Source: JAICYJ01 sp963797565
GTDB lineage: Bacteria > Actinomycetota > Thermoleophilia > Gaiellales > JAICJC01
Direction of reading: 5' to 3'
Length of the DNA stretch: 64,000 bases
NCBI GenBank assembly: GCA_963797565.1
Contig: CAWCPM010000003.1
Coordinates: forward strand, 55,355-119,354
Program-made: the position numbers and the translations under genes
The notes under the pieces: generated by a model
The model's database searches: none
Seen by the model: the letters and a program-made list of their open reading frames with translations, nothing else
What the model was told of the DNA's origin: nothing
Shown here: positions 9,142 through 16,131 of the stretch, piece by piece
Position numbering within the stretch: position 1 is the stretch's first letter
Layout of the letters: every line of letters starts with the position of its first letter

Positions 9142-9657
9142 TCAGCTCCGAGGCCGATCCAGCAGCTCCGCAAGCTCCCGGAACCACCGCAGCTTCTCCG
9201 GGTATGGCACCGCCGCATTGGCCGGAGAGGTGGACGGCAGCACGAACAGCGGCCGCCCCTCCAGCTCGCGCGCCTGCAGCCCGTGGTCGGGGCGCTCGCC
9301 GAACGCGCCCGCATATGCCTGCTTGCCCACGAACGCGAACGCACCCGGGTGCAGGTCGCGGGCGACCGCCCCCAGCCGCCGGGCGGCGTCTGCGAAGTCG
9401 GTGCGGCGCAGCTCACCGCTGCCGCGGGTGACGCGCCGCGCGGCGTTTGTCAGCCCCAGGCCGTTTGCCAGCAGCTCGTCCTGCTGCGAGGGCTCGAGCA
9501 GGCGTGACGTCAGGCCGGCCCCCGCCAGCAAACGCCAGAAATCGTTGCGCGGGTTGGCGAAGTGGAACCCGGCCTCGGCCGACTTCAGTCCCGGGTTGAT
9601 GCCGACGAACACGCAGCGCAGGTCGGGGGCGAGGATGTCCGCCAGGCGGCCGCTCAT
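9142..9657 (-). CDS. mug: G/U mismatch-specific uracil-DNA glycosylase (Mug family)
   Basis: 171-aa member of the uracil-DNA glycosylase superfamily that removes uracil, and in this family often ethenocytosine, opposite guanine. The active-site motif GINPG is at 19-23, followed by FHFANPRNDFW, and the second motif region reads LPSTSPANA. Length matches Mug/TDG proteins. It lies between the ferredoxin reductase and fumC on the same strand with short gaps, probably in one transcript; the grouping has no obvious functional logic. Confidence 0.85.
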   Translation of the reverse strand: MSGRLADILAPDLRCVFVGINPGLKSAEAGFHFANPRNDFWRLLAGAGLTSRLLEPSQQDELLANGLGLTNAARRVTRGSGELRRTDFADAARRLGAVARDLHPGAFAFVGKQAYAGAFGERPDHGLQARELEGRPLFVLPSTSPANAAVPYPEKLRWFRELAELLDRPRS

Positions 9658-9679
9658 GCCCGCATCCTCGCAGACACGC

Positions 9680-10678
9680 CTACTCGGTCGAGTACTTCGG
9701 CTGCACCTTCTCGCCGCGGATGCGGGCGACGCAGTGGTTCGCCGCGATCGCCGCCTCCGAGAAGCCGACCGTGATCAGCGTGATCTTGCCCTCGTAGCCG
9801 GCGACGTCGCCCGCAGCGTAGACCCCGGGCAGGTTCGTCTCCATGCTGGGGGCGACCTTGATCTGGCGCTTGTTCTCGAACTCGAGGCCCCACTCGGCGA
9901 TCGGGCCAAGGTGGGAGATGAAGCCGAGCAGCGTGACCACGGCGTCGACCTCGATCCGCTCGAACTCGCCAGTCTCGGTGTTCTCGACGGTGATCGCCTG
10001 CAGCCGGCCGTTGCCCTCGGCGCCGCGCACCTCGTGCGGCGTCAGGATCCGGACGTGGCCTTCGCCGGCCAGCCGCTGCACCTCGTTCACCGACGACTCG
10101 AGGCCGCGGAAGCGGTCGCGGCGGTGGATCAGCGTGATCGGCAGCTCGGCCGTGTCCTGCAGGTTCATGGCCCAGTCCAGCGCCGAGTCGCCACCGCCCA
10201 CGAGCGCCACCCGCTTGCCGCTGAAGGTCGCCTTCTCCTTGACGTAGTAGTGCAGCCCGCTGCCCGCGAAGGTCTCCAGCTCGGGCAGCCCCAGGGTGCG
10301 CGGGTTGAACGCGCCGTGCCCGGCGGTGATGATCATGGTCCGCGTCAGCAGCGTCTCGCCGCCGGCCGTATGCAGCTCGATCACCTCGTCGTCGCGGTGC
10401 TCGACGCGCTCCACCACCTCGCCCAGGCGCACCTCCGGCCCGTACTGCTGGGCCTGCTCGATCAGCCGGTCGATCAGCTCCTGGCCGTTCACCTTGGGGA
10501 AGCCGGCCACGTCGAAGATGTGCTTCTCGGGGTAGACGGCCGAGACCTGGCCGCCAAGCTGTTCGAGGCTCTCGACGATCCGCACGGAGGCATCGCGATG
10601 GCCGCCGTAATAGGCGGCGGCGAGGCCGGTGGGGCCTCCGCCGATGATGGTGATGTCGGTGATCTGCTCTGCGCTCAC
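9680..10678 (-). CDS. Ferredoxin/flavodoxin-NADP+ reductase, thioredoxin-reductase-like type
   Basis: 332-aa FAD/NAD(P) enzyme with a dinucleotide motif IIGGGPTGLAA near the start and a second GGGDSALDWA. It lacks the CxxC of thioredoxin reductase at the usual place, which matches the YumC-type ferredoxin-NADP+ reductases. GTG 10678 is preferred: it has a TGGAGG ribosome site 10 nt upstream, whereas the longer frame starting with TTG at 10717 would begin immediately after the -10 box. Its promoter contains an 18-bp perfect palindrome (10704-10721). A role in supplying or draining ferredoxin electrons is inferred from the family. Confidence 0.85.
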   Translation of the reverse strand: MSAEQITDITIIGGGPTGLAAAYYGGHRDASVRIVESLEQLGGQVSAVYPEKHIFDVAGFPKVNGQELIDRLIEQAQQYGPEVRLGEVVERVEHRDDEVIELHTAGGETLLTRTMIITAGHGAFNPRTLGLPELETFAGSGLHYYVKEKATFSGKRVALVGGGDSALDWAMNLQDTAELPITLIHRRDRFRGLESSVNEVQRLAGEGHVRILTPHEVRGAEGNGRLQAITVENTETGEFERIEVDAVVTLLGFISHLGPIAEWGLEFENKRQIKVAPSMETNLPGVYAAGDVAGYEGKITLITVGFSEAAIAANHCVARIRGEKVQPKYSTE

Positions 10679-10703
10679 GACGCCAGAACCTCCAGGCCGC
10701 TTC

Positions 10704-10721
10704 GAGTTTGGATCCAAACTC
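10704..10721. promoter_or_regulatory. 18-bp perfect palindrome over the reductase promoter
   Basis: GAGTTTGGATCCAAACTC is perfectly self-complementary and overlaps the -10 box and predicted transcription start of the reductase gene. That is the classic position for a repressor operator. The regulator is unknown. Confidence 0.55.
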
Positions 10722-10723
10722 TA
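10718..10723 (-). promoter_or_regulatory. -10 element TAGAGT for the ferredoxin reductase
   Basis: TAGAGT on the minus strand. Transcription would start near 10711, giving a leader of about 30 nt that contains the TGGAGG ribosome site used by GTG 10678. Confidence 0.45.
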
Positions 10724-10783
10724 CCGGTTGACCACGCGGTCAGGATGCAGCAGCCTACCCCGCGCGACTGACGCGGCGAGGCG

Positions 10784-11182
10784 CTAGTGGGAGCAGCCGC
10801 AGCCGGTGCCGCAGCCGTCATCGGCGTCAGGAAGCGCCGCAACGGGCACCTCGTCCTTGGCCTGGAACGAGCTGCCGCAGCCGCAGGCGGCGACCACGTT
10901 GGGGTTCTCGATCTGGAAGCCGGCGCCGGTCAGGCCGTCGATGTAATCGACGCTGGCGCCCTCCAGGTAGGGAAGGCTGAAGCGGTCGACGATCACTCGC
11001 ACGCCGTGGTGCTCCCAGGCCTCGTCGTTGGCCTCGGGCGCGGAGTCGAATCCGAGCGCGTACTGGAAGCCCGAACAGCCCCCACCCTCGACCGCGACGC
11101 GGAGTGCGCTCAGCGACGGATCACCTTCTGCGGCCATCAGCTCCTTGACCTTCTCGGCCGCGCGCTCGGTGATCATGATCAT
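10784..11182 (-). CDS. erpA: ErpA/IscA-type iron-sulfur insertion protein
   Basis: 132-aa A-type carrier that delivers Fe-S clusters to apo-proteins. The three conserved cysteines are C36 (GGGCSGFQ), C100 and C102 (ACGCGSSF). After the family's usual end there is an unusual tail with three more cysteines, C124, C128 and C130 (CGTGCGCSH). ATG 11182 follows a GAGGAGC ribosome site; an in-frame ATG at 11176 is also possible. It is divergent from the nuo operon, whose subunits need many Fe-S clusters, which is a suggestive pairing. Confidence 0.88.
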   Translation of the reverse strand: MIMITERAAEKVKELMAAEGDPSLSALRVAVEGGGCSGFQYALGFDSAPEANDEAWEHHGVRVIVDRFSLPYLEGASVDYIDGLTGAGFQIENPNVVAACGCGSSFQAKDEVPVAALPDADDGCGTGCGCSH

Positions 11183-11233
11183 GCTGTCCCGCTCCTCCTC
11201 AAGAGCCCGGCAATTCGCTGCCGTACTTCTCAT

Positions 11234-11239
11234 ATCGTA
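11234..11239 (-). promoter_or_regulatory. -10 element TACGAT for erpA
   Basis: TACGAT on the minus strand about 51 nt before ATG 11182, leaving a leader that contains the GAGGAGC ribosome site. Confidence 0.4.
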
Positions 11240-11266
11240 GCGAAGCCCTCGGAACATGAGCAGACG

Positions 11267-11321
11267 CGCAAACCGCCTAGACTTTGTAACACAGGATACC
11301 GGTGTCTACAAGCGGTTTGCG
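11267..11321. repeat. Long imperfect inverted repeat between erpA and nuoA
   Basis: CGCAAACCGC (11267-11276) pairs exactly with GCGGTTTGCG (11312-11321). Inside it TTGTA/TACAA and ACAC/GTGT also pair (11284-11292 with 11302-11311), leaving a 7-nt bulge on one side, a 1-nt bulge on the other and a 9-nt loop. The element lies between two divergent promoters, so a shared regulator site or cruciform is more likely than a terminator. Confidence 0.55.
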
Positions 11322-11364
11322 GCCCTCCCGGTGGCGAGATCGTCACACCGTTTCAGGCCGGTGC

Positions 11365-11370
11365 TATAGT
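11365..11370 (+). promoter_or_regulatory. -10 element TATAGT for the nuo operon
   Basis: TATAGT ends 8 nt before GTG 11379, giving a probably leaderless nuoA transcript. No ribosome site precedes the GTG. Confidence 0.55.
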
Positions 11371-11378
11371 CGCCTCGC

Positions 11379-11741
11379 GTGTTGGGCGACTGGGCAGCCG
11401 TGCTGGTGTTCGCAGTGATCGCAATGGCGATTCCGCTGTCGCTCCTGTTCGCAACATTTGCCCTCGATACGCGCTCGAAACGACGGGCCGGCGACAAGCG
11501 GATCCCGTTCGAGTCGGGCGTCTCCGCGAACGAGTTCCACGCCCACCGGTTCACGATCTCCTACTACCTGACCGCGATGCTGTTCATCGTGTTCGATATC
11601 GAGATCGTGTTCCTCTACCCGCTGGCCCTGCGCATGCACGCGCTGGGCATGTTCGGGTTCGCCGAGATGGCCGTCTTCATCGTGCTCCTGGCGGTGGCCT
11701 ACGTGTACGTGTGGAAGAAGGGCGCCCTCGAATGGCGGTGA
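11379..11741 (+). CDS. nuoA: NADH-quinone oxidoreductase subunit A
   Basis: 120-aa membrane subunit of respiratory complex I with three hydrophobic helices (about 5-28, 62-84 and 89-111). The family-typical KRIPFESGV and FDIEIVFLYP segments are present. It starts with GTG directly downstream of a -10 element. First gene of an unbroken nuoA-N operon and overlaps nuoB by 10 nt. Confidence 0.95.
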   Translation: MLGDWAAVLVFAVIAMAIPLSLLFATFALDTRSKRRAGDKRIPFESGVSANEFHAHRFTISYYLTAMLFIVFDIEIVFLYPLALRMHALGMFGFAEMAVFIVLLAVAYVYVWKKGALEWR

Positions 11742-12259
11742 CGCCGGTCAGCATCTCCAAGGCGGTGCGCGCGGGCGACCTGGAGCAGTACGTGATGCTG
11801 ACGACGCTCGAGAAGGCGATGGCCTGGACCTCGTCCAACTCGATCTGGCCGGCGGGCTTCGGCCTGGCCTGCTGCGCGATCGAGATGATGTCGCTGCCCT
11901 CGCCCCGATACGACATCGCCCGCTTCGGATCCGAGGTGTTCCGCTCCTCGCCGCGCCAGGCCGACCTGATGATCGTGTCCGGCCGGGTGTCGCACAAGAT
12001 GGTGGCGCCGCTGCGCCAGGTCTACGACCAGATGCTCCTGCCCAAGTGGGTGATGGCGATGGGCGCCTGCTCCAGCTCGGGCGGCATGTTCGCCAACTAC
12101 GCGATCCTGCAGGGCGTCGACAAGGTGGTGCCGGTGGACGTGCACGTGCCGGGCTGCCCGCCGCGGCCGGAGGCCGTCGTGGACGGCCTGCTGCTGATCC
12201 AGAAGAAGATCCGCTCCGGCATCGCGCCCGCCTACGACCTGGAGAAGTCGAAGGCGTGA
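11732..12259 (+). CDS. nuoB: NADH-quinone oxidoreductase subunit B
   Basis: 175-aa peripheral subunit carrying cluster N2, the last Fe-S centre before quinone. The four cysteine ligands are visible: adjacent C47-C48 (LACCAIE), C113 (GACSS) and C142 (PGCPPRPE). The start ATG 11732 lies inside the end of nuoA although the frame is open far upstream. Its stop overlaps a GTG at 12256 that is probably the true nuoC start. Confidence 0.96.
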   Translation: MAVTPVSISKAVRAGDLEQYVMLTTLEKAMAWTSSNSIWPAGFGLACCAIEMMSLPSPRYDIARFGSEVFRSSPRQADLMIVSGRVSHKMVAPLRQVYDQMLLPKWVMAMGACSSSGGMFANYAILQGVDKVVPVDVHVPGCPPRPEAVVDGLLLIQKKIRSGIAPAYDLEKSKA

Positions 12260-12826
12260 CCGCGGAGCAGCTCGCAGCGGCGGTCGAAGGAGGCCGTGCC
12301 CGGGTCGGTGCAGGCGCATGCCGACGACCTCGACATGCCCTCGCTGACGATCGCCGGCGAGCACCTGATCGCCGTCTGCACCTACCTGCGCGACCAGCAG
12401 GGAAAGAACTTCCTGTCGGCAGTCTCGGGCGTTGACTACCTGGGCTACGGCGAAGAGGTGGCGGGCTACTTCGGCAGCGAGCGCGGCCGTGACATCAACC
12501 GCACGGGCAGCTGGGGCACGCCCGAGACGGTGACGCCGCCGGCCACCCGCTTCGCGGTCGTCTACCACCTGGCGCACATCGGCGAGGGCCCCACCGACAG
12601 GGTGCGCCTGTCGGTGCTGACGGAGGAGGGCCGGGTGCCCAGCGTCGTTGGGGTGTGGCCCACGGCCGACTGGCATGAGCGCGAGCAGTACGACCTGATG
12701 GGGATCCGGTTCGACGGCCATCCCAACCTGCGGCGGCTGATCATGCCGTCCGACTGGGACGGCCATCCGCTGCGCAAGGACTACCCGATCGGCGGCGAGC
12801 CGGTCCAGTTCACGGACGCGGTCTGA
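12256..12826 (+). CDS. nuoC: NADH-quinone oxidoreductase subunit C, frame interrupted near the N-terminus
   Basis: Peripheral 30-kDa-type subunit of complex I. The body (12296-12826) shows the family motifs VSGVDYLGYG, ADWHEREQYDLMGI and the C-terminal LRKDYPIGGEP. The uninterrupted frame starts only at 12296. A GTG at 12256 overlapping the nuoB stop as GTGA opens VTAEQLAAAVE, and removing one A near 12287 joins this to EAVPGSVQAHADDLD in frame. The conserved start style supports a single-base insertion, error or mutation, rather than a short protein. Confidence 0.85.
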
Positions 12827-14088
12827 TGTCGGCGACCGAGCACGCATCCGCTCCGGTCGTGCCGCTGTGGCAGCCCGCGCAGATACCCAGCCCCACGCCG
12901 AGCAAGATCGACCCGCCCGAGGGCGAGGATCTGATCACCGTCAACTTCGGGCCGAACCATCCGTCCACCCACGGCGTGCTGCGCCTGATCGTGACGCTGG
13001 ACGGCGAGGTGGTGGTGGGCCTGGACGCCGACATCGGTTACGTCCACACCGGCTTCGAGAAGAACTTCGAGCAGAAGACCTACTGGAAGGGCATCCCCTA
13101 CGCGCCGCGGATGGACTACCTCGCCTTCTTTGCGAACGAGCTGGCCTACGTGGGCGCGGTCGAGCGGCTGATCGAGATCGAGGTGCCGGAGCGGGCGCAG
13201 TGGATCCGCACCCTGTTCGCCGAGCTGAACCGGATCCACAGCCACCTCATCTTCCTCGGCACCAGCGGCGTCGAGCTGGGCGCCATCTCGCTGTTCTTCT
13301 ACTGCCTGCGCGAGCGCGACCGCGTGCTCGACCTGTTCGAGATGGTGACCGGCGTGCGCATGCACGATCGCTACCCGCAGTTCGGCGGCGTGGCCGAGGA
13401 CCTGCCCAAGGGCTTCTACGCCGAGGCCAAGCGCTTCTGCCACGACGTGCCGCAGCGGATCGACGAGTACCTCGACCTGGTGGCCGGCAACTCCGTGTGG
13501 CGCGACCGCTACCGCGGCATCGGCACGATCGACGCCGACACGGCGATCGCGATGGGCCTGTCGGGGCCGAACCTGCGCGCCAGCGGCGTGCCGTTCGACC
13601 TGCGCCGGAAGGAGCCCTACCTGGCCTACGACAAGATGGACTTCGACATCATCACGGGCGAGCGCGGCGACGCCTGGGACCGGCTGATGTGCCGCACCAA
13701 GGAGATGTACGAGTCGGTCAAGATCATCGACCAGTGCCTCGAGGGGATGCCGTCCGGCCCGGTCATGGCCGACGACCGCAAGCACGTGCTGCCGCCCCGC
13801 CACGAGCTGCAGACATCGATGGAGTCGCTGATCCACCACTTCAAGCTGGTGACCGAGGGCTTCCGGGTGAAGGCGAACCAGATCTACTACACGGTGGAGT
13901 CGCCGCGCGGCGAGTTCGGCTGCTTCCTGGTATCCGACGGCGGCCCCAAGCCGTGGCGGATCCACTTCCGGGCGCCCAGCTTCGTGAGCCTGCAGTCGAC
14001 CGCGATGATGGCCGTCAACCGCTACATCGCCGACCTGATCGTGGTCGTGGGATCGCTGGACGGCGTGATGGGGGAGGCCGACAGGTGA
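12826..14088 (+). CDS. nuoD: NADH-quinone oxidoreductase subunit D
   Basis: 420-aa 49-kDa-type subunit that forms the quinone pocket with NuoB and is related to Ni-Fe hydrogenase large subunits. Characteristic segments: FGPNHPSTHGVLR, ELNRIHSHL, MHDRYPQFGGV and PRGEFGCFLVSDG; the hydrogenase metal cysteines are absent, as expected. ATG 12826 overlaps the nuoC TGA by one base. Confidence 0.97.
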   Translation: MSATEHASAPVVPLWQPAQIPSPTPSKIDPPEGEDLITVNFGPNHPSTHGVLRLIVTLDGEVVVGLDADIGYVHTGFEKNFEQKTYWKGIPYAPRMDYLAFFANELAYVGAVERLIEIEVPERAQWIRTLFAELNRIHSHLIFLGTSGVELGAISLFFYCLRERDRVLDLFEMVTGVRMHDRYPQFGGVAEDLPKGFYAEAKRFCHDVPQRIDEYLDLVAGNSVWRDRYRGIGTIDADTAIAMGLSGPNLRASGVPFDLRRKEPYLAYDKMDFDIITGERGDAWDRLMCRTKEMYESVKIIDQCLEGMPSGPVMADDRKHVLPPRHELQTSMESLIHHFKLVTEGFRVKANQIYYTVESPRGEFGCFLVSDGGPKPWRIHFRAPSFVSLQSTAMMAVNRYIADLIVVVGSLDGVMGEADR

Positions 14089-14651
14089 CCGACAAGGGCG
14101 ACGCCCAGACCCTCGCCGGCGCGCGTGAGACGCGCCCCACGTGGCCCGCGCCGCTGCCCCAAAGCGACGACGCACGGCCGCTCTACGACCGCATCCAGGA
14201 CGTGATCGCGCTCTACCCGGAGCGCAAGTCGGCGGTGGTCCCGGCCCTGCGCCTGGCACAGGACGAATACGGCTGGCTGTCCGAGCAGGCGTTCGACGAG
14301 GTGGCCGACGCGACCGGCTTCACGCCCGCGTTCTGCAAGAGCGTGGCCTCGTTCTACGACATGTTCCGGCTGACGCCGACCGGACGCTACGAGATCTGCA
14401 TCTGTACGAACGTCTCCTGCGCGCTGGTCGGCGCCGCCGACACGATGCGCGCCTTCGAGCGCGAGCTCGGCATCCACCCCGGCCAGACCAGCGAGGACGG
14501 CCTGTTCACGCTGAAGACGGTCGAGTGCTACGGCGGCTGCGGCTGGGGCCCGGTGGTGTCGGTGAACGAGCGCTACCACGAGCCGTTCCCGGCCGAGCAG
14601 GTGCCGGAGCTGATCGCCCAGCTGCGCGCCGACGCGGAGCCTGACGCATGA
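14085..14651 (+). CDS. nuoE: NADH-quinone oxidoreductase subunit E
   Basis: 188-aa 24-kDa-type subunit of the NADH-dehydrogenase module with a [2Fe-2S] cluster. The ligands C107, C112 (CTNVSC) and C148, C152 (CYGGC) have the family spacing. GTG 14085 overlaps the nuoD stop (GTGA) after a GGGGAGG ribosome site. About 25 N-terminal residues look poorly conserved. Confidence 0.94.
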   Translation: MTDKGDAQTLAGARETRPTWPAPLPQSDDARPLYDRIQDVIALYPERKSAVVPALRLAQDEYGWLSEQAFDEVADATGFTPAFCKSVASFYDMFRLTPTGRYEICICTNVSCALVGAADTMRAFERELGIHPGQTSEDGLFTLKTVECYGGCGWGPVVSVNERYHEPFPAEQVPELIAQLRADAEPDA

Positions 14652-15955
14652 CCACCGACCTGCGCATCCTGCTGGACTTCGACGGCGACCGGCGCGACAT
14701 CGGGGACTACGAGCGGGCCGGCGGCTACCGGCAGCTCACGAAGGCCCTGGCGGGCGCGCCCGAAGACGTCGTCGCTGCGGTCGACAGCTCCGGCCTGCGC
14801 GGCCGCGGTGGGGCCGGGTTCCCGACCGGTCGCAAGGCGTCGTTCCTGCCCAAGGACCGCAAGCCCGCCTACCTGTGCGTGAACGCCGACGAGTCGGAGC
14901 CGGGCACGTTCAAGGACCGCGAGATCATGCTGCGCAACCCGCACGCGCTGATCGAGGGCGTCATCACGATGAGCTTCGGGATCGGCGCCACGTCCGCGTT
15001 CATCTACATCCGCGGTGAGTACCGGGCCGAGTTCGAGGTGCTGATGACGGCGCTGGAGCAGGCGCGCGAGCGCGGCTTCGTCGGCGCAGACGTGCTGGGC
15101 TCGGGCTACGACGCCACCGTCGTCCTGCACCGGGGTGCGGGCGCCTACATCTGCGGCGAGGAGACGGCGCTCCTGTCGTCGCTCGAGGGAGAGCGCGGCC
15201 AGCCCCGCTCCAAGCCGCCGTTCCCGGCCGTGGCCGGCCTCTACGCAGCCCCCACGCTGGTCAACAACGTGGAGACGCTGGCGTCGGTGCCCTACATCCT
15301 GGAGATGGGCGGCGCGGCCTACGCCGAGATCGGCACCGAGCGGTCGAAGGGCACACGCGTGTTCTCGCTTTCGGGCAACGTCAAGCGGCCAGGCAACTAC
15401 GAGATGCCGCTGACGGCCACCCTGCGGGAGCTGATCGAGGGCCACGGCGGCGGCACGCCGGACGGCCGCACGATGAAGGCGATCATCCCGGGTGGCTCGT
15501 CCGCCCCGCTCCTGATGCCCGACCAGATCGACACCCACATCGACTTCGAGTCGATCGCGGCCGCCGGCTCCATGGCCGGCTCCGGGGCGATCATCGTGAT
15601 CGACGACCGCACCTGCATGGTGCAGCTGGCGCTGCGCGTGTCGGAGTTCTACAAGCACGAGAGCTGCGGCAAGTGCACGCCCTGCCGCGAGGGCACGCGC
15701 TGGGGCGTGGACATCATCCGCCGCATCGAGATGGGCGAGGCGCGCCAGGGCGAGCTCGACCTGCTGCTGAACGTGTGCGACCGCATCCTCGGTAACTGCC
15801 TGTGCCCGCTGGGCGACGCGATGGCGATGCCGGTGGCGAGCTACGTCACCCACTTCCGCGACGAGTTCCAGCGCCACATCGACGAGGGCGGCTGCCCGTT
15901 CACGGAGCACAGCCCGATCACGGGCCTCTACCACGAGCCGGCGGTGGTGTCGTGA
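14648..15955 (+). CDS. nuoF: NADH-quinone oxidoreductase subunit F
   Basis: 435-aa 51-kDa-type subunit that binds NADH and FMN and starts electron transfer. The FMN/NAD motif GRGGAGFPTGRK is at 52-63 and a second glycine-rich segment reads GAGAYICGEETAL. The [4Fe-4S] N3 ligands are C340, C343, C346 (CGKCTPC) and the later cysteine in GNCLCPLGD. It overlaps nuoE by 4 nt (ATGA), and its stop overlaps the start of the small acidic ORF. Confidence 0.97.
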   Translation: MTTDLRILLDFDGDRRDIGDYERAGGYRQLTKALAGAPEDVVAAVDSSGLRGRGGAGFPTGRKASFLPKDRKPAYLCVNADESEPGTFKDREIMLRNPHALIEGVITMSFGIGATSAFIYIRGEYRAEFEVLMTALEQARERGFVGADVLGSGYDATVVLHRGAGAYICGEETALLSSLEGERGQPRSKPPFPAVAGLYAAPTLVNNVETLASVPYILEMGGAAYAEIGTERSKGTRVFSLSGNVKRPGNYEMPLTATLRELIEGHGGGTPDGRTMKAIIPGGSSAPLLMPDQIDTHIDFESIAAAGSMAGSGAIIVIDDRTCMVQLALRVSEFYKHESCGKCTPCREGTRWGVDIIRRIEMGEARQGELDLLLNVCDRILGNCLCPLGDAMAMPVASYVTHFRDEFQRHIDEGGCPFTEHSPITGLYHEPAVVS

Positions 15956-16131
15956 GCGAGTTCCGCGAGGCATTCCTGCGCGCCCGCCGCCGGCTCGAGG
16001 ATGGCGAGGATCCGGAGGTGGTCGTGCCCGAGGTGATCGCCGCGGCCGAGGCTCCCGAGGAGATCGAGCTGGCCGAGGCGCTGTGGGACGAGAGCGAGGA
16101 CGATGACGAGGACGAGGACGAGGACGGCTGA
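15952..16131 (+). CDS. Small acidic protein between nuoF and nuoG
   Basis: 59 aa with no family recognised. A basic N-terminal helix (SEFREAFLRARRRLEDG) is followed by a Glu/Ala-rich middle and a strongly acidic tail (DESEDDDEDEDEDG). GTG 15952 overlaps the nuoF stop as GTGA and its TGA overlaps the nuoG ATG at 16131, so it is translationally coupled on both sides, like the real subunits. This is good evidence for expression. A complex I accessory or assembly factor is inferred from position only. Confidence 0.7.
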   Translation: MSEFREAFLRARRRLEDGEDPEVVVPEVIAAAEAPEEIELAEALWDESEDDDEDEDEDG

